A DNA stretch of 64,000 nt, taken from NCBI RefSeq assembly GCF_000175575.2, contig NZ_CP005986.1, positions 1,684,714 through 1,748,713 on the forward strand. The letters run 5' to 3'. A program made the position numbers and the translations under genes. The stretch is from Acidithiobacillus caldus ATCC 51756 (GTDB taxonomy: Bacteria; Pseudomonadota; Gammaproteobacteria; Acidithiobacillales; Acidithiobacillaceae). The notes under the pieces were generated by a model. The model was not told where the DNA came from. It saw only the letters and a list, made by a program, of their open reading frames with translations, and ran no database searches. Shown piece by piece: positions 49,244 through 56,261 of this stretch (positions are counted from its first letter, which is position 1; every line of letters starts with the position of its first letter).

Positions 49244-50662
49244 GAGCTATGGTCAAGATTGGTGTATGAGCATTTGCTAACACGATTCAGGCGGCGTCCT
49301 GTTGAGGATCCAGCCGGGTTTCGTTGGCAGGCATCCCATCGACAAATGTCACCCCGGCAAAGAGCTCGCGCAGTCTTTCCGGATGCTGAATCCCGCGCCA
49401 GTGTCTCTCTGCCTGCTGGATGAGCTTGTAGCTCAGGCCAAGGAAAGTGGCTCGAGAGACACAGTTTTTAGTGCGGCTGCTGCGTTGCCGTACGGTGGCG
49501 AAGGTCGATTCGATGGCGTTGCTGCTGCGGATATGCCGCCAGTGCTCTGCCGGGAAGTCGAAGAAGGTCAGCAGCACGTCCCGGTCCTTCTCGAGCTTTG
49601 CGACCGCTCTGGGATATTTGGCCTGGTAGTCCCGCACGAAGGCTTGCCAGGCTTTCTCCGCAGCTTCACGGGTGTCGGCCATCCAGATCGCCTGCAGGGC
49701 GGCCTTGGCTTTCCCCTGAAGGCGCTTCGGTAGCTCGTTGAGGATGTTGGCCGTCTTGTGCACCCAACAGCGCTGATGACGGGTTTGTGGGTAAATCTCG
49801 TCCAGGGCGGCCCAGAAACCCATCGCCCCATCTCCTATGGCCAGTAGTGGCGCCTCCTGCAGCCCGCGGTCGCGCAAGTCCCGCAGGATCTCTAGCCAGG
49901 AGGCTTTGGACTCCCGTAAACCGTCGGTGACCGCCACGACCTCCTTCTTGCCCTCGGCCGTCACGCCAATAATGACCAAGAGACACATCCGGGGATCGTC
50001 CTCCGCCCGCAGCTGGGTATAGACCCCGTCGGCCCACCAATAGGCGTAGCGTTTTCCCTGTAGAGACCGGCGCTGCCATTGGGCATGCTCTTGCGCCCAT
50101 TCGACTTTCAAGCGTCCCAGCACGGCCGGAGAAAGCCCCTTGGCCTCCTCGCCCAGGAGAACAGACAGCGCCTCGTGCATCCGTCCCGACGATACCCCGT
50201 GCAGGTACAACCAGGGGAGCGCTGCGGCCACGGTCCGCGACTTGCGCACGTAGGGCGGTACCAGGGAAGAACGGAAGACCACGCCCGAACCGGAGCGGTC
50301 TCGCACCTTGGGGACCTGTACAGGCACGGGGCCGACCGCTGTCAGGATCTCCCGCTCCGGCAGATATCCATTCCGCACGACGGCCCGGCGACCATCGACC
50401 ATGCGTACCGCGGCATACTCCTCCAGCAGCACCTGCACCTCGCCCTCGATGGCCTGTTGGATCAGCTGGCGCGCGGACCGCCGCAATAAGCCCTCGATGT
50501 TCAGGCCCAACTCTCCCATTCCTCCGTCGAAACCAGTACTCTCTTGCATGGCGCACTCCTCATTCGTTGCGAATCGGATCCAGAAACCCTTTTCTAGCAA
50601 CAGTGCGCCACCCTCCTCAAGCTAGTTGTAGACCTCCCGTACACCAGATTCGAGCATAGCTC
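49244..50662 (-). mobile_element. IS256-family insertion sequence, complete
   Basis: A 1419-bp element with imperfect inverted ends (GAGCTATG(G/C)TC, then GGTGTA(T/C)G) and an 8-bp target duplication, GTGATTGC, at 49236-49243 and 50663-50670. It lies between the sensor gene and the Anbu remnant. Confidence 0.94.
49287..50549 (-). CDS. IS256-family transposase
   Basis: The 420-residue protein has the family order. The N-terminal helical region is RSARQLIQQAIEGEVQVLLE. The DDE domain includes YWWADGVYTQLRAEDDPRMC (first Asp), LLAIGDGAMGFWAALDEIYP (second Asp, then the W-H-K region CWVHKTANIL) and SNAIESTFATVRQR (catalytic Glu). All catalytic residues are present, so it looks active. The ATG at 50549 is preferred over 50600. 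Confidence 0.95.
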   Translation of the reverse strand: MQESTGFDGGMGELGLNIEGLLRRSARQLIQQAIEGEVQVLLEEYAAVRMVDGRRAVVRNGYLPEREILTAVGPVPVQVPKVRDRSGSGVVFRSSLVPPYVRKSRTVAAALPWLYLHGVSSGRMHEALSVLLGEEAKGLSPAVLGRLKVEWAQEHAQWQRRSLQGKRYAYWWADGVYTQLRAEDDPRMCLLVIIGVTAEGKKEVVAVTDGLRESKASWLEILRDLRDRGLQEAPLLAIGDGAMGFWAALDEIYPQTRHQRCWVHKTANILNELPKRLQGKAKAALQAIWMADTREAAEKAWQAFVRDYQAKYPRAVAKLEKDRDVLLTFFDFPAEHWRHIRSSNAIESTFATVRQRSSRTKNCVSRATFLGLSYKLIQQAERHWRGIQHPERLRELFAGVTFVDGMPANETRLDPQQDAA

Positions 50663-50762
50663 GTGATTGCTGGATCCGCCCACAGCGCAGGGTCTCTTCG
50701 AAGGTCGTTTTTTGAGTACACCGTGTCCGGATTCTCTCTCCCTTCAACATAGGAAATACGCG

Positions 50763-50893
50763 ATGACTTACTGTTGTGCCATACGTCTGGATGCAGGGTT
50801 GGTGCTGTGTACCGACTCCCGCACGAATGCCGGGACGGACCAGGTCAACACCTATTCCAAGATGCACCGTTTCGTCTGGCCAGGGAACCGGGT
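50763..50893 (+). pseudogene. N-terminal remnant of a second Anbu-type gene
   Basis: The frame opens MTYCCAIRLDAGLVLCTDSRTNAGTDQVNTYSKMHRF-like sequence, about 70% identical over 40 residues to the start of the Anbu gene at 47131. It then loses the homology near 50893. An out-of-frame SSGNS echo of the LSAGN motif follows at once, which suggests frameshift and decay. The remaining 170 bases to 51063 hold no gene that I recognise. Confidence 0.75.
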
Positions 50894-51063
50894 GCTTCCT
50901 CGGGGAATTCGGAGAGCAGCCCCTAACCCTGGGAAGAACGCAGTAAACCGGGGAGTTACCTTGCACATAAGCCCTCCCAGCCGCTGACGTTACGATCAGC
51001 GCTCCGGACATCCCGTCGTCGTACACTTCTGGTATAGGCGATGCATGTTCTGCTCCACCTGCT

Positions 51064-51933
51064 CTAAATTACTGAAAAAGCGAGAAAGTGATACGGTCTT
51101 GCGGCCACCGAACGGTAGCGATACACGCAATTCCACTTCACCACGCCGGGAAAATCTCTGCTCCCGTAACCCGCATGGGGCCAGCCGACCTGGGGCAATC
51201 CGGGAGTGTAGATACCCATGGCGTAGCGATGGTCCGCTGTGCTCCGGATGACCGGATAGGGCTGCTCGCTGCGGCGACCCTGAACGGCTATCCAGCGCAG
51301 GGATCGCGGGTGAAAGGCGAAGACCTCGGAGAACGCGGGCGGCATGTAGCCCGTCAACACCTCGAAAGTGGCGCTCTGGTAGGGGGCCGGCACGTCGAAG
51401 GTGAGCGATTCGCGTAGCACGTTGGGGAAGCCAGGGAGGCCCACCGTCAGGTGTTTGTGCAGAATCACCCGGGAAAGCGCCGCCCGATTCACGGCACGAT
51501 GCAGATCGGTGAGCCTGCCACAGACATTGGGGTAGGACGACTGTCCCGGTTGCAGCCAGAAAGCCAACTGCGTAACGGACCACAGCTGGTTACCGCGCAC
51601 CCGGATGGCGCGCAGCACGCTGCTGCTGCGATCCCCCGCACCGTTCGCCTGAGAACCGGCCTCCGTCGGGTTGTAGCAGACGCCATAATGGTCGAAGACC
51701 ACGTCGCTCTGGAGTTCACGGCCGTGATCTCGACTATCGATAAAAGACTGCCCGTTCCAGGTTATGGAACTGATGGCCCCCGCAAAGCGATTACGCGTCT
51801 GCACGGTGAGGGTGGAGCCCAGCATGGGCACAGAGATCGTCCGATTTCCATCGGCGCCCTCGGCTATCGGTGAAAAAAGGAGTCCTGCCGTAGACAGGAG
51901 GAATGGAAACCAGAGGATGAGAAATCCGCGCAT
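51064..51933 (-). CDS. Secreted protein of unknown function
   Basis: The 289-residue product has a signal peptide (LILWFPFLLSTAGLLFSPIAEGA) and a beta-rich body. Conserved-looking segments are NRFAGAISSITWNGQSFIDS, DHGRELQSDVVFDHYGVCYN and PTEAGSQANGAGD. Proteins with this FDHYG-x-C-(Y/F)-NPTEAG type motif occur in several Proteobacteria without a known function. It is the last gene of the ECF sigma operon, 9 bp after the preceding lipoprotein gene. Confidence 0.75.
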   Translation of the reverse strand: MRGFLILWFPFLLSTAGLLFSPIAEGADGNRTISVPMLGSTLTVQTRNRFAGAISSITWNGQSFIDSRDHGRELQSDVVFDHYGVCYNPTEAGSQANGAGDRSSSVLRAIRVRGNQLWSVTQLAFWLQPGQSSYPNVCGRLTDLHRAVNRAALSRVILHKHLTVGLPGFPNVLRESLTFDVPAPYQSATFEVLTGYMPPAFSEVFAFHPRSLRWIAVQGRRSEQPYPVIRSTADHRYAMGIYTPGLPQVGWPHAGYGSRDFPGVVKWNCVYRYRSVAARPYHFLAFSVI

Positions 51934-51942
51934 GGGATTGCC

Positions 51943-52158
51943 TCACCGATACCAGTAACCGCGATGCCAGCCCCACGGCCCCCACCAGCCAGGATGCCAA
52001 TACCCGTAGGGACGCACCACCGCATAGGGGCGAACGACCACCGGTCCGGGCTGCACGACAGCGACCGGCCCGCGCGGGGGAACGACGTAGCAGCCGGAAA
52101 GCGTGAGCATCACGCCGATAAGGATGCCCAAACGTGCACTACTGGGGACGGTTTGCAT
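51943..52158 (-). CDS. Small lipoprotein
   Basis: The 71-residue product has a lipobox (MLTLSGCYVVP) and a mature part rich in Pro, Tyr, Trp and Gly (YGYWHPGWWGPWGWHRGYWY). Such short aromatic tails are seen in outer-membrane-associated lipoproteins. The ATG at 52158 overlaps the upstream gene by 20 bp. Function unknown. Confidence 0.7.
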   Translation of the reverse strand: MQTVPSSARLGILIGVMLTLSGCYVVPPRGPVAVVQPGPVVVRPYAVVRPYGYWHPGWWGPWGWHRGYWYR

Positions 52159-52414
52159 ACGCTTTGGCCTCCTGGAGTTGCTGGTCCGCGGCCGCCAACC
52201 AGCGCAATGCGGCCGCTTTATGCCCGCCAAAGTCGCTGGCGGCGCGATCTCGGAGGATCGCCGCAGCGCTTTGGATGTGCGCTTGCGCCGCAGCGATGGC
52301 CGGATGCGGGTAGGCCGCGGGCGGGGGTGGGCCAGGGGGTGCGGCAACGCAGCCCGTCAGGGTCATCAGGGCGATCCCCACCGCCATTGCCCGCCAATGC
52401 CGGTCAGCGGACAT
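52139..52414 (-). CDS. Lipoprotein, paralogue of the upstream small protein
   Basis: The 91-residue product has a type II signal with lipobox LMTLTGCVA and a helical mature part, SAAAILRDRAASDFGGHKAA then ALRWLAAADQQLQEAKAY. The DFGGH-(K/R)-x-x-A-(L/I)-R motif is shared with the 52404-52646 gene, so the two arose by duplication. Function unknown. Confidence 0.75.
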   Translation of the reverse strand: MSADRHWRAMAVGIALMTLTGCVAAPPGPPPPAAYPHPAIAAAQAHIQSAAAILRDRAASDFGGHKAAALRWLAAADQQLQEAKAYANRPQ

Positions 52415-52646
52415 CGGCGCGCTCGGCAAGGATCAGCTGCTGGCGGGCGTGTTGCAGTTGACGGATAGCAACGACGCGGTGGCCTCCGAAATCGTGGGCC
52501 GCCCTATGCTGCAAAATAAACAATGCCTGATCGATCTGCTGAATGGCCGCCTGGATGGCCGGACGGGGCTCGGCCTGGGCCGTGCCAACGCCAGCGAGTA
52601 CCAGTGCGGAGGTGAACACCAGTGTGCGTACGAAGGATCGTGTCAC
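52404..52646 (-). CDS. Small exported helical protein
   Basis: The 80-residue product starts at GTG with GGAG upstream and has a Sec signal (LVFTSALVLAGVGTAQAE). The mature part has ALFILQHRAAHDFGGHRVVA then IRQLQHARQQLILAE, a paralogue of the next gene's product. It is within the ECF operon. Confidence 0.7.
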   Translation of the reverse strand: MTRSFVRTLVFTSALVLAGVGTAQAEPRPAIQAAIQQIDQALFILQHRAAHDFGGHRVVAIRQLQHARQQLILAERADVR

Positions 52647-52657
52647 GATACGGCTCC

Positions 52658-52969
52658 TTAGGGATGTTCGGGGTGGGACTGCCGATATTCCTGCCACAGG
52701 CGCTCCTGTGCCCGCGGCGGGAGTTTTTGAAACCGTTCGGCGCGCCGCAGTATCTGGGCACGACGCTCGGGGGAATACTGTCGCCAGCGCTGTTCTTCCC
52801 GTTGCCAGCGTGGCGGTGGTGGGGGTCGTCTCCAGGCGGGTTCGACTCGGGCAACGGACAGCACTTGCGGATCCAAAGCACGGGGATGGTCGGTTGCCGC
52901 AAACGCCGTGCCGGACAAAGTCCAACCAACCAAGGCCAAAATCACCCCGATCGTTCTCCTAGAAACCAT
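52658..52969 (-). CDS. DUF3106-like exported protein
   Basis: The 103-residue product has a signal peptide (MVSRRTIGVILALVGWTLSG) and a basic, Trp/Arg/Glu-rich helical segment. It carries EEQRWRQYSPERRAQILRRA followed by FQKLPPRAQERL and EYRQSHPEHP, a DUF3106-type pattern (W-x-x-L-P-x-x-x-R). It overlaps the anti-sigma gene by 11 bp. Confidence 0.75.
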   Translation of the reverse strand: MVSRRTIGVILALVGWTLSGTAFAATDHPRALDPQVLSVARVEPAWRRPPPPPRWQREEQRWRQYSPERRAQILRRAERFQKLPPRAQERLWQEYRQSHPEHP

Positions 52970-53411
52970 GTTCCACCTGCTGCATCCGCTCCGGATGGTC
53001 GGCGAGCCACTCATAGAAACCCAGGTGCCCGACCACCTCCCGCTGCGGTGGCCCCTGGATTGCGGAGAGCGCTTCGCTGCCTCCGCCGGGTCTGAAGATG
53101 GATAGCTGAGCGCCAATGAGTACGGCGGCGACGACCAAACCCGCGAGAACGGCACGAAACCACGCAGCCGTATACAGACGCCGATCCCTGCGGGAAGGAC
53201 GAACCCGTATCGCTGGCTCGAATCCCGCCCAGGCCAGCACGAGCTGGGGCGCAAAGGCAGCACTCCGGCGACATTGTGAGCAACCGTCCACGTGCACGCG
53301 GACCGCTTGCGCCACGGTTTCGGAAAGTAGTCCCGCGCGCCAGCGATCCAGAGTCTCGATGTCTGGATGCTCCTCGAACCAGCGATACGGTGGCACCCTA
53401 GCCTCCTTCAT
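52959..53411 (-). CDS. Zinc-finger anti-sigma factor
   Basis: The 150-residue protein has an N-terminal H-x3-C-x2-C anti-sigma zinc motif (VRVHVDGCSQCRRS, residues ~38-50) and a single membrane helix near residues 87-105 (AVLAGLVVAAVLIGAQLSIF). A short periplasmic tail follows. It should hold the upstream sigma factor at the membrane until an envelope signal releases it. Start overlaps the sigma gene stop by 4 bp. Confidence 0.85.
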   Translation of the reverse strand: MKEARVPPYRWFEEHPDIETLDRWRAGLLSETVAQAVRVHVDGCSQCRRSAAFAPQLVLAWAGFEPAIRVRPSRRDRRLYTAAWFRAVLAGLVVAAVLIGAQLSIFRPGGGSEALSAIQGPPQREVVGHLGFYEWLADHPERMQQVEHGF

Positions 53412-53986
53412 AAGCCCTCCTCAAATCTATCCGCCAGCAAGCTGCGCAGCTTACGCAAGGCACGGAAATGATGGACCTTGACACTCCCTGGACTGCAGGC
53501 CATGGCCAGAGCCGTTTCCTCCACGCTGAGCTGTTCCCACTCTCGGAGCAGGAAAGCCTCTCGTTGACGCACCGGGAGTTGTGCCAAAGCCCACTCGATG
53601 TGTGCACCCAATTCTTGACCGGACGCCCGCGCCTCCGGACCGGCCGACGGGTCTACGGCTCCTTCCAGGTCGCTCTCCATGCCTTCGGCCTGATCGCGCC
53701 ACGGGCCGAGAAACTTTTCCAAGCGAAAGCGCCGTTGTTGATCGCGTATGCGGTTGCGCAGAATGCTATAAAAGAGCGGTACCAACTCGGCAACGGGGTG
53801 CTGCGCGTAGTGACGAAGCAGAGCTTCACTCGTCTCCTGCACCACGTCCCAGGCAAGCGCTGAATCGCGCAAATCGAGCAGCGCCATCCGATAACCCCGC
53901 GTGTGCAGGTCACGAAATAACACCCTCTGCGCCTCAATGTCCACGAGCGAGGTCGTACCGAACCGCAGTGTACCAGCAGGAATCAT
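53408..53986 (-). CDS. ECF-type RNA polymerase sigma factor
   Basis: The 192-residue protein has region 2 (LRDSALAWDVVQETSEALLR and LFYSILRNRIRDQQRR) and region 4 (LPVRQREAFLLREWEQLSVE then CSPGSVKVHHFRALRKLR). It is an extracytoplasmic-function sigma of the RpoE-like class. It heads a seven-gene operon with its anti-sigma factor and small exported proteins. The ATG at 53986 is preferred over the longer frame to 54022. Confidence 0.9.
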   Translation of the reverse strand: MIPAGTLRFGTTSLVDIEAQRVLFRDLHTRGYRMALLDLRDSALAWDVVQETSEALLRHYAQHPVAELVPLFYSILRNRIRDQQRRFRLEKFLGPWRDQAEGMESDLEGAVDPSAGPEARASGQELGAHIEWALAQLPVRQREAFLLREWEQLSVEETALAMACSPGSVKVHHFRALRKLRSLLADRFEEGL

Positions 53987-54012
53987 GTGCCAACCTACTT
54001 CCTTGCGATGAA

Positions 54013-54213
54013 ATGGCGCCAACAGACACTATAACGATTCAGCCGTGGAAAAGGTTGACAGCGCAGGCAGGCCGGACCACGCGCCAGTACTTCGCCGCAC
54101 GGATGGAGCGCAACCAGCTCAGCCTGAGGCAGGCCACTCAGGCGATCGGCATGACCCGGCGCATGATTACCTACTACAAAAGTCGCGCCCGACCCATACC
54201 GAAGACGGTTTGA
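54013..54213 (+). CDS. Small helix-turn-helix protein, probably truncated
   Basis: The 66-residue product has ARMERNQLSLRQATQAIGMT then RRMITYYKSRARPIPKTV, a Cro/XRE-like HTH of the kind that pairs with DUF2442 proteins. A TGA follows KTV, and the frame past it continues LACIAHGALQHRA. Family members read K-x-V-x-LAC-x-G-x-E-A there, so a nonsense mutation may have shortened it. No partner gene is seen. Confidence 0.6.
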   Translation: MAPTDTITIQPWKRLTAQAGRTTRQYFAARMERNQLSLRQATQAIGMTRRMITYYKSRARPIPKTV

Positions 54214-54331
54214 CTGGCCTGCATCGCCCACGGAGCCTTGCAGCACAGGGCCGCATGATCCAACGCGGAATGGGCGGTGATGCAGCGGAAGCTGCCGTTC
54301 ATGAGATCCACATTATCGACTCAGGAGTACG

Positions 54332-54559
54332 CTATTTCTCAGGATTGTCCAACATAGAATACCACTTCCGAAAGGCCACCAGACTCCAGATGGATTCCAC
54401 GATGCCAAAGGGCCACGTTCCGGCGAGAAACCCGTAGATCGCAGAACCGATGCAGCTTATACCAAATGCTAGAGTAAACCACGATGATTTTTGCTCCAGA
54501 GCATAAAAAATCATCATCAGAGTGACCACCGATGCGCCGTATATCGTCAGGAGAGTCAC
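54332..54559 (-). CDS. Small membrane protein of unknown function
   Basis: The 75-residue product has two or three helices (YGASVVTLMMIFYALEQKSS, LAFGISCIGSAIYGFLAG) and a conserved-looking end, WPFGIVESIWSLVAFRKWY. Similar small proteins are found beside diverse metabolic genes; function unknown. It lies 21 bp downstream of the metal exporter gene on the same strand. Confidence 0.65.
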   Translation of the reverse strand: MTLLTIYGASVVTLMMIFYALEQKSSWFTLAFGISCIGSAIYGFLAGTWPFGIVESIWSLVAFRKWYSMLDNPEK

Positions 54560-54580
54560 ATTTTTCTCCCGTTCTGCGTA

Positions 54581-55261
54581 TCAAAGCCCTACCACTAAGA
54601 CGAGCCCTAGAATCATGAGAATGAGCGGGCTCAATCGTTCGCCATTACGATCCAGCCAAGCCCACCGCCAGCGCAATCCCAACCACGTAGCGAGCCAGAC
54701 CAAGAGTAGGATAAGGACCAGCGTCGCCAGGGAATAGGTCAGCAGCACCGCCGTAATGGCCAGCGTTCCCAGCGGTAGTGCTGCGATGAGCACCGGGACA
54801 AAAGCCCCATCCGGAGAGGCCGCAACCCCAGCGACCATCAAGGTCCACCAAGAGCGTCCCAACGATACATGCCCTGTGTGGTCATGCCCATGATGGTCGT
54901 GGTCGTGGTCGTGGTCGTGAAGGTGAGGGTGAGGGTGAGGGGCGCCACGTATCATCTGCCAAAGCAGAAGCCCAGCACCGGTTATGAGTAAGATGCCTCC
55001 CAGGATCTCGTCCTGATACCGAGCAAAATGCGCAAAGTTTCTCTCAAGGCCGTATCCCAGCGCCAAAAGAATGACCCCAAGGATGAGAGAACCCGCGATG
55101 TGACCGAAACCGGCCCACGCCGCAACCCGCAGAGCTCGTCGCATGGGCCATCTTTGGGTGCGTGCGAGCATCGCAATGGGCATCCAGTGATCGGGAAGGA
55201 TCGCGTGAAAGAGGGCTACCAAAAAAGCGGCCAGCAGGAGCAACAGCAGCGTAGAAGACAT
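54581..55261 (-). CDS. Ni/Co-type metal exporter (RcnA/UreH-like)
   Basis: A 226-residue polytopic membrane protein with six helices and a His/Asp-rich cytoplasmic loop (HPHPHLHDHDHDHDHHGHDH), typical of RcnA and related NicO-superfamily exporters. Conserved pieces are HAILPDHWMPIAMLART, AWAGFGHIAGSLI and GVAASPDGAFVPVLIAALPL. The substrate is probably nickel or cobalt, but copper or iron cannot be excluded. It is 15 bp after the repressor gene, so the two form an operon. Confidence 0.8.
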   Translation of the reverse strand: MSSTLLLLLLAAFLVALFHAILPDHWMPIAMLARTQRWPMRRALRVAAWAGFGHIAGSLILGVILLALGYGLERNFAHFARYQDEILGGILLITGAGLLLWQMIRGAPHPHPHLHDHDHDHDHHGHDHTGHVSLGRSWWTLMVAGVAASPDGAFVPVLIAALPLGTLAITAVLLTYSLATLVLILLLVWLATWLGLRWRWAWLDRNGERLSPLILMILGLVLVVGL

Positions 55262-55276
55262 GAAGAGCTCCCGTGA

Positions 55277-55546
55277 TCAGGGCAAGAAATAACGGGCGAA
55301 GGCCGCTTTGATACTCGCTATCGGTTCGTCTGCATCCCCGTCCCGGATAACATCTACCAAGCAGTGATCCAGGTGATCTTCAAAAACCATCCGGGCGACC
55401 TTATCCAAAGCGGCGCGCGCTGCGGCCATCTGATTCAGGACTTCTGGGCAATCGCGGTCTTCCTCCAGCATTTGCCGGATACCGCGGACCTGGCCTTCCA
55501 GACGGGCCATGCGCTGCAGGATGGCCCGTCGATCGTGTGCCGACAT
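55277..55546 (-). CDS. CsoR/RcnR-family metal-sensing repressor
   Basis: The 89-residue all-helical repressor has RRAILQRMARLEGQVRGIRQ, a conserved Cys in DRDCPEVLNQMAAARAALDK and the second site EDHLDHCLVDV. Adding the N-terminal His (MSAHDRR), the ligand set is H-C-H-C. That differs from Cu(I) CsoR (x-C-H-C) and is like the nickel sensor InrS. It would release the operator when metal binds. An operator-like palindrome lies just upstream. Confidence 0.85.
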   Translation of the reverse strand: MSAHDRRAILQRMARLEGQVRGIRQMLEEDRDCPEVLNQMAAARAALDKVARMVFEDHLDHCLVDVIRDGDADEPIASIKAAFARYFLP

Positions 55547-55548
55547 AC

Positions 55549-55574
55549 CTATACCCCCTATGTGTATAAGGGGC
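55549..55574. promoter_or_regulatory. Probable operator of the CsoR/RcnR-family repressor
   Basis: The sequence TATACCCCCTA followed by TGTGTATAAGGGG contains C5 and G4 tracts flanked by AT-rich steps, the general design of CsoR/RcnR operators. It lies directly upstream of the repressor ATG. Confidence 0.5.
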
Positions 55575-55704
55575 CAATTGTATGTCTGCCCACAAGAGCC
55601 CGTCAAGACACCCCATCAGCAGCTGCTTTGCCCCAGACCGAAGTGGTACGGGGAGAAACACCAACGATAGGCATCCCAAGACCTTTGGGGATGCCGTCAT
55701 ACGC

Positions 55705-56238
55705 TTATCCCATCATGCCCCGCATCATGGCCGGCATTCCATCCTGGACGAAGCGGGTAATTTCTCGGGCATGCGCGTGGATCACCCGCACCATCTCCGG
55801 ATCACTGGAGGTTTCGGTGACCGCCACCCCATCCTTCAACAGCGTAAGCTTGCGCTGATACAGCGTGGGATGAGCAAACATCACCGGCACGCTACGACTC
55901 ATCGGGTAGGGAAAGGGACGATCCTCTGCCAGCCGGGCATACATCTGCTCTACATGGGCTTGCAGCAGTATTGCCGTCTCGGGTACATAGGAGATGGTCA
56001 CGGCATGGATGCCATCGGGCAAAAAGGTCACCTTGCGATGCACCTGCGCATGCCGCTCAAAGAGCTCCATACCCGTGCGCATCGGCCCTCGATTCTCTGG
56101 AGACATCATCGCCCGCATCCCCTCCTCGTCTGGGCCATTCCCCATCATGCCTCCCATCATCCCACCCATGCCCGAGGCACTGGCGACATCCAGGCGAACA
56201 TAGCCCAGCAGGGCCAGGGCCGAAAAAATAGACTTCAT
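55705..56238 (-). CDS. Met-rich periplasmic protein linked to copper efflux
   Basis: The 177-residue product has a signal peptide and a Met/Gly cluster (SGMGGMMGGMMGNGPDEEGM, residues ~21-40). A middle region with HAQVHRKVTFLPDGIHAVTI follows, and it ends MPAMMRGMMG. Met-rich motifs bind Cu(I) in periplasmic copper proteins. It lies 23 bp downstream of the cusA-type gene and is probably part of the same system. The family is not named by me. Confidence 0.7.
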   Translation of the reverse strand: MKSIFSALALLGYVRLDVASASGMGGMMGGMMGNGPDEEGMRAMMSPENRGPMRTGMELFERHAQVHRKVTFLPDGIHAVTISYVPETAILLQAHVEQMYARLAEDRPFPYPMSRSVPVMFAHPTLYQRKLTLLKDGVAVTETSSDPEMVRVIHAHAREITRFVQDGMPAMMRGMMG

Positions 56239-56261
56239 CACTTGTCTACGCTTCAATGAAA

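Noticed and set aside
50996-51583. A 195-residue minus-strand frame overlapping the secreted protein gene
   Set aside because: It is a frame shadow of the 51064-51933 gene, which has a signal peptide and protein-like composition.
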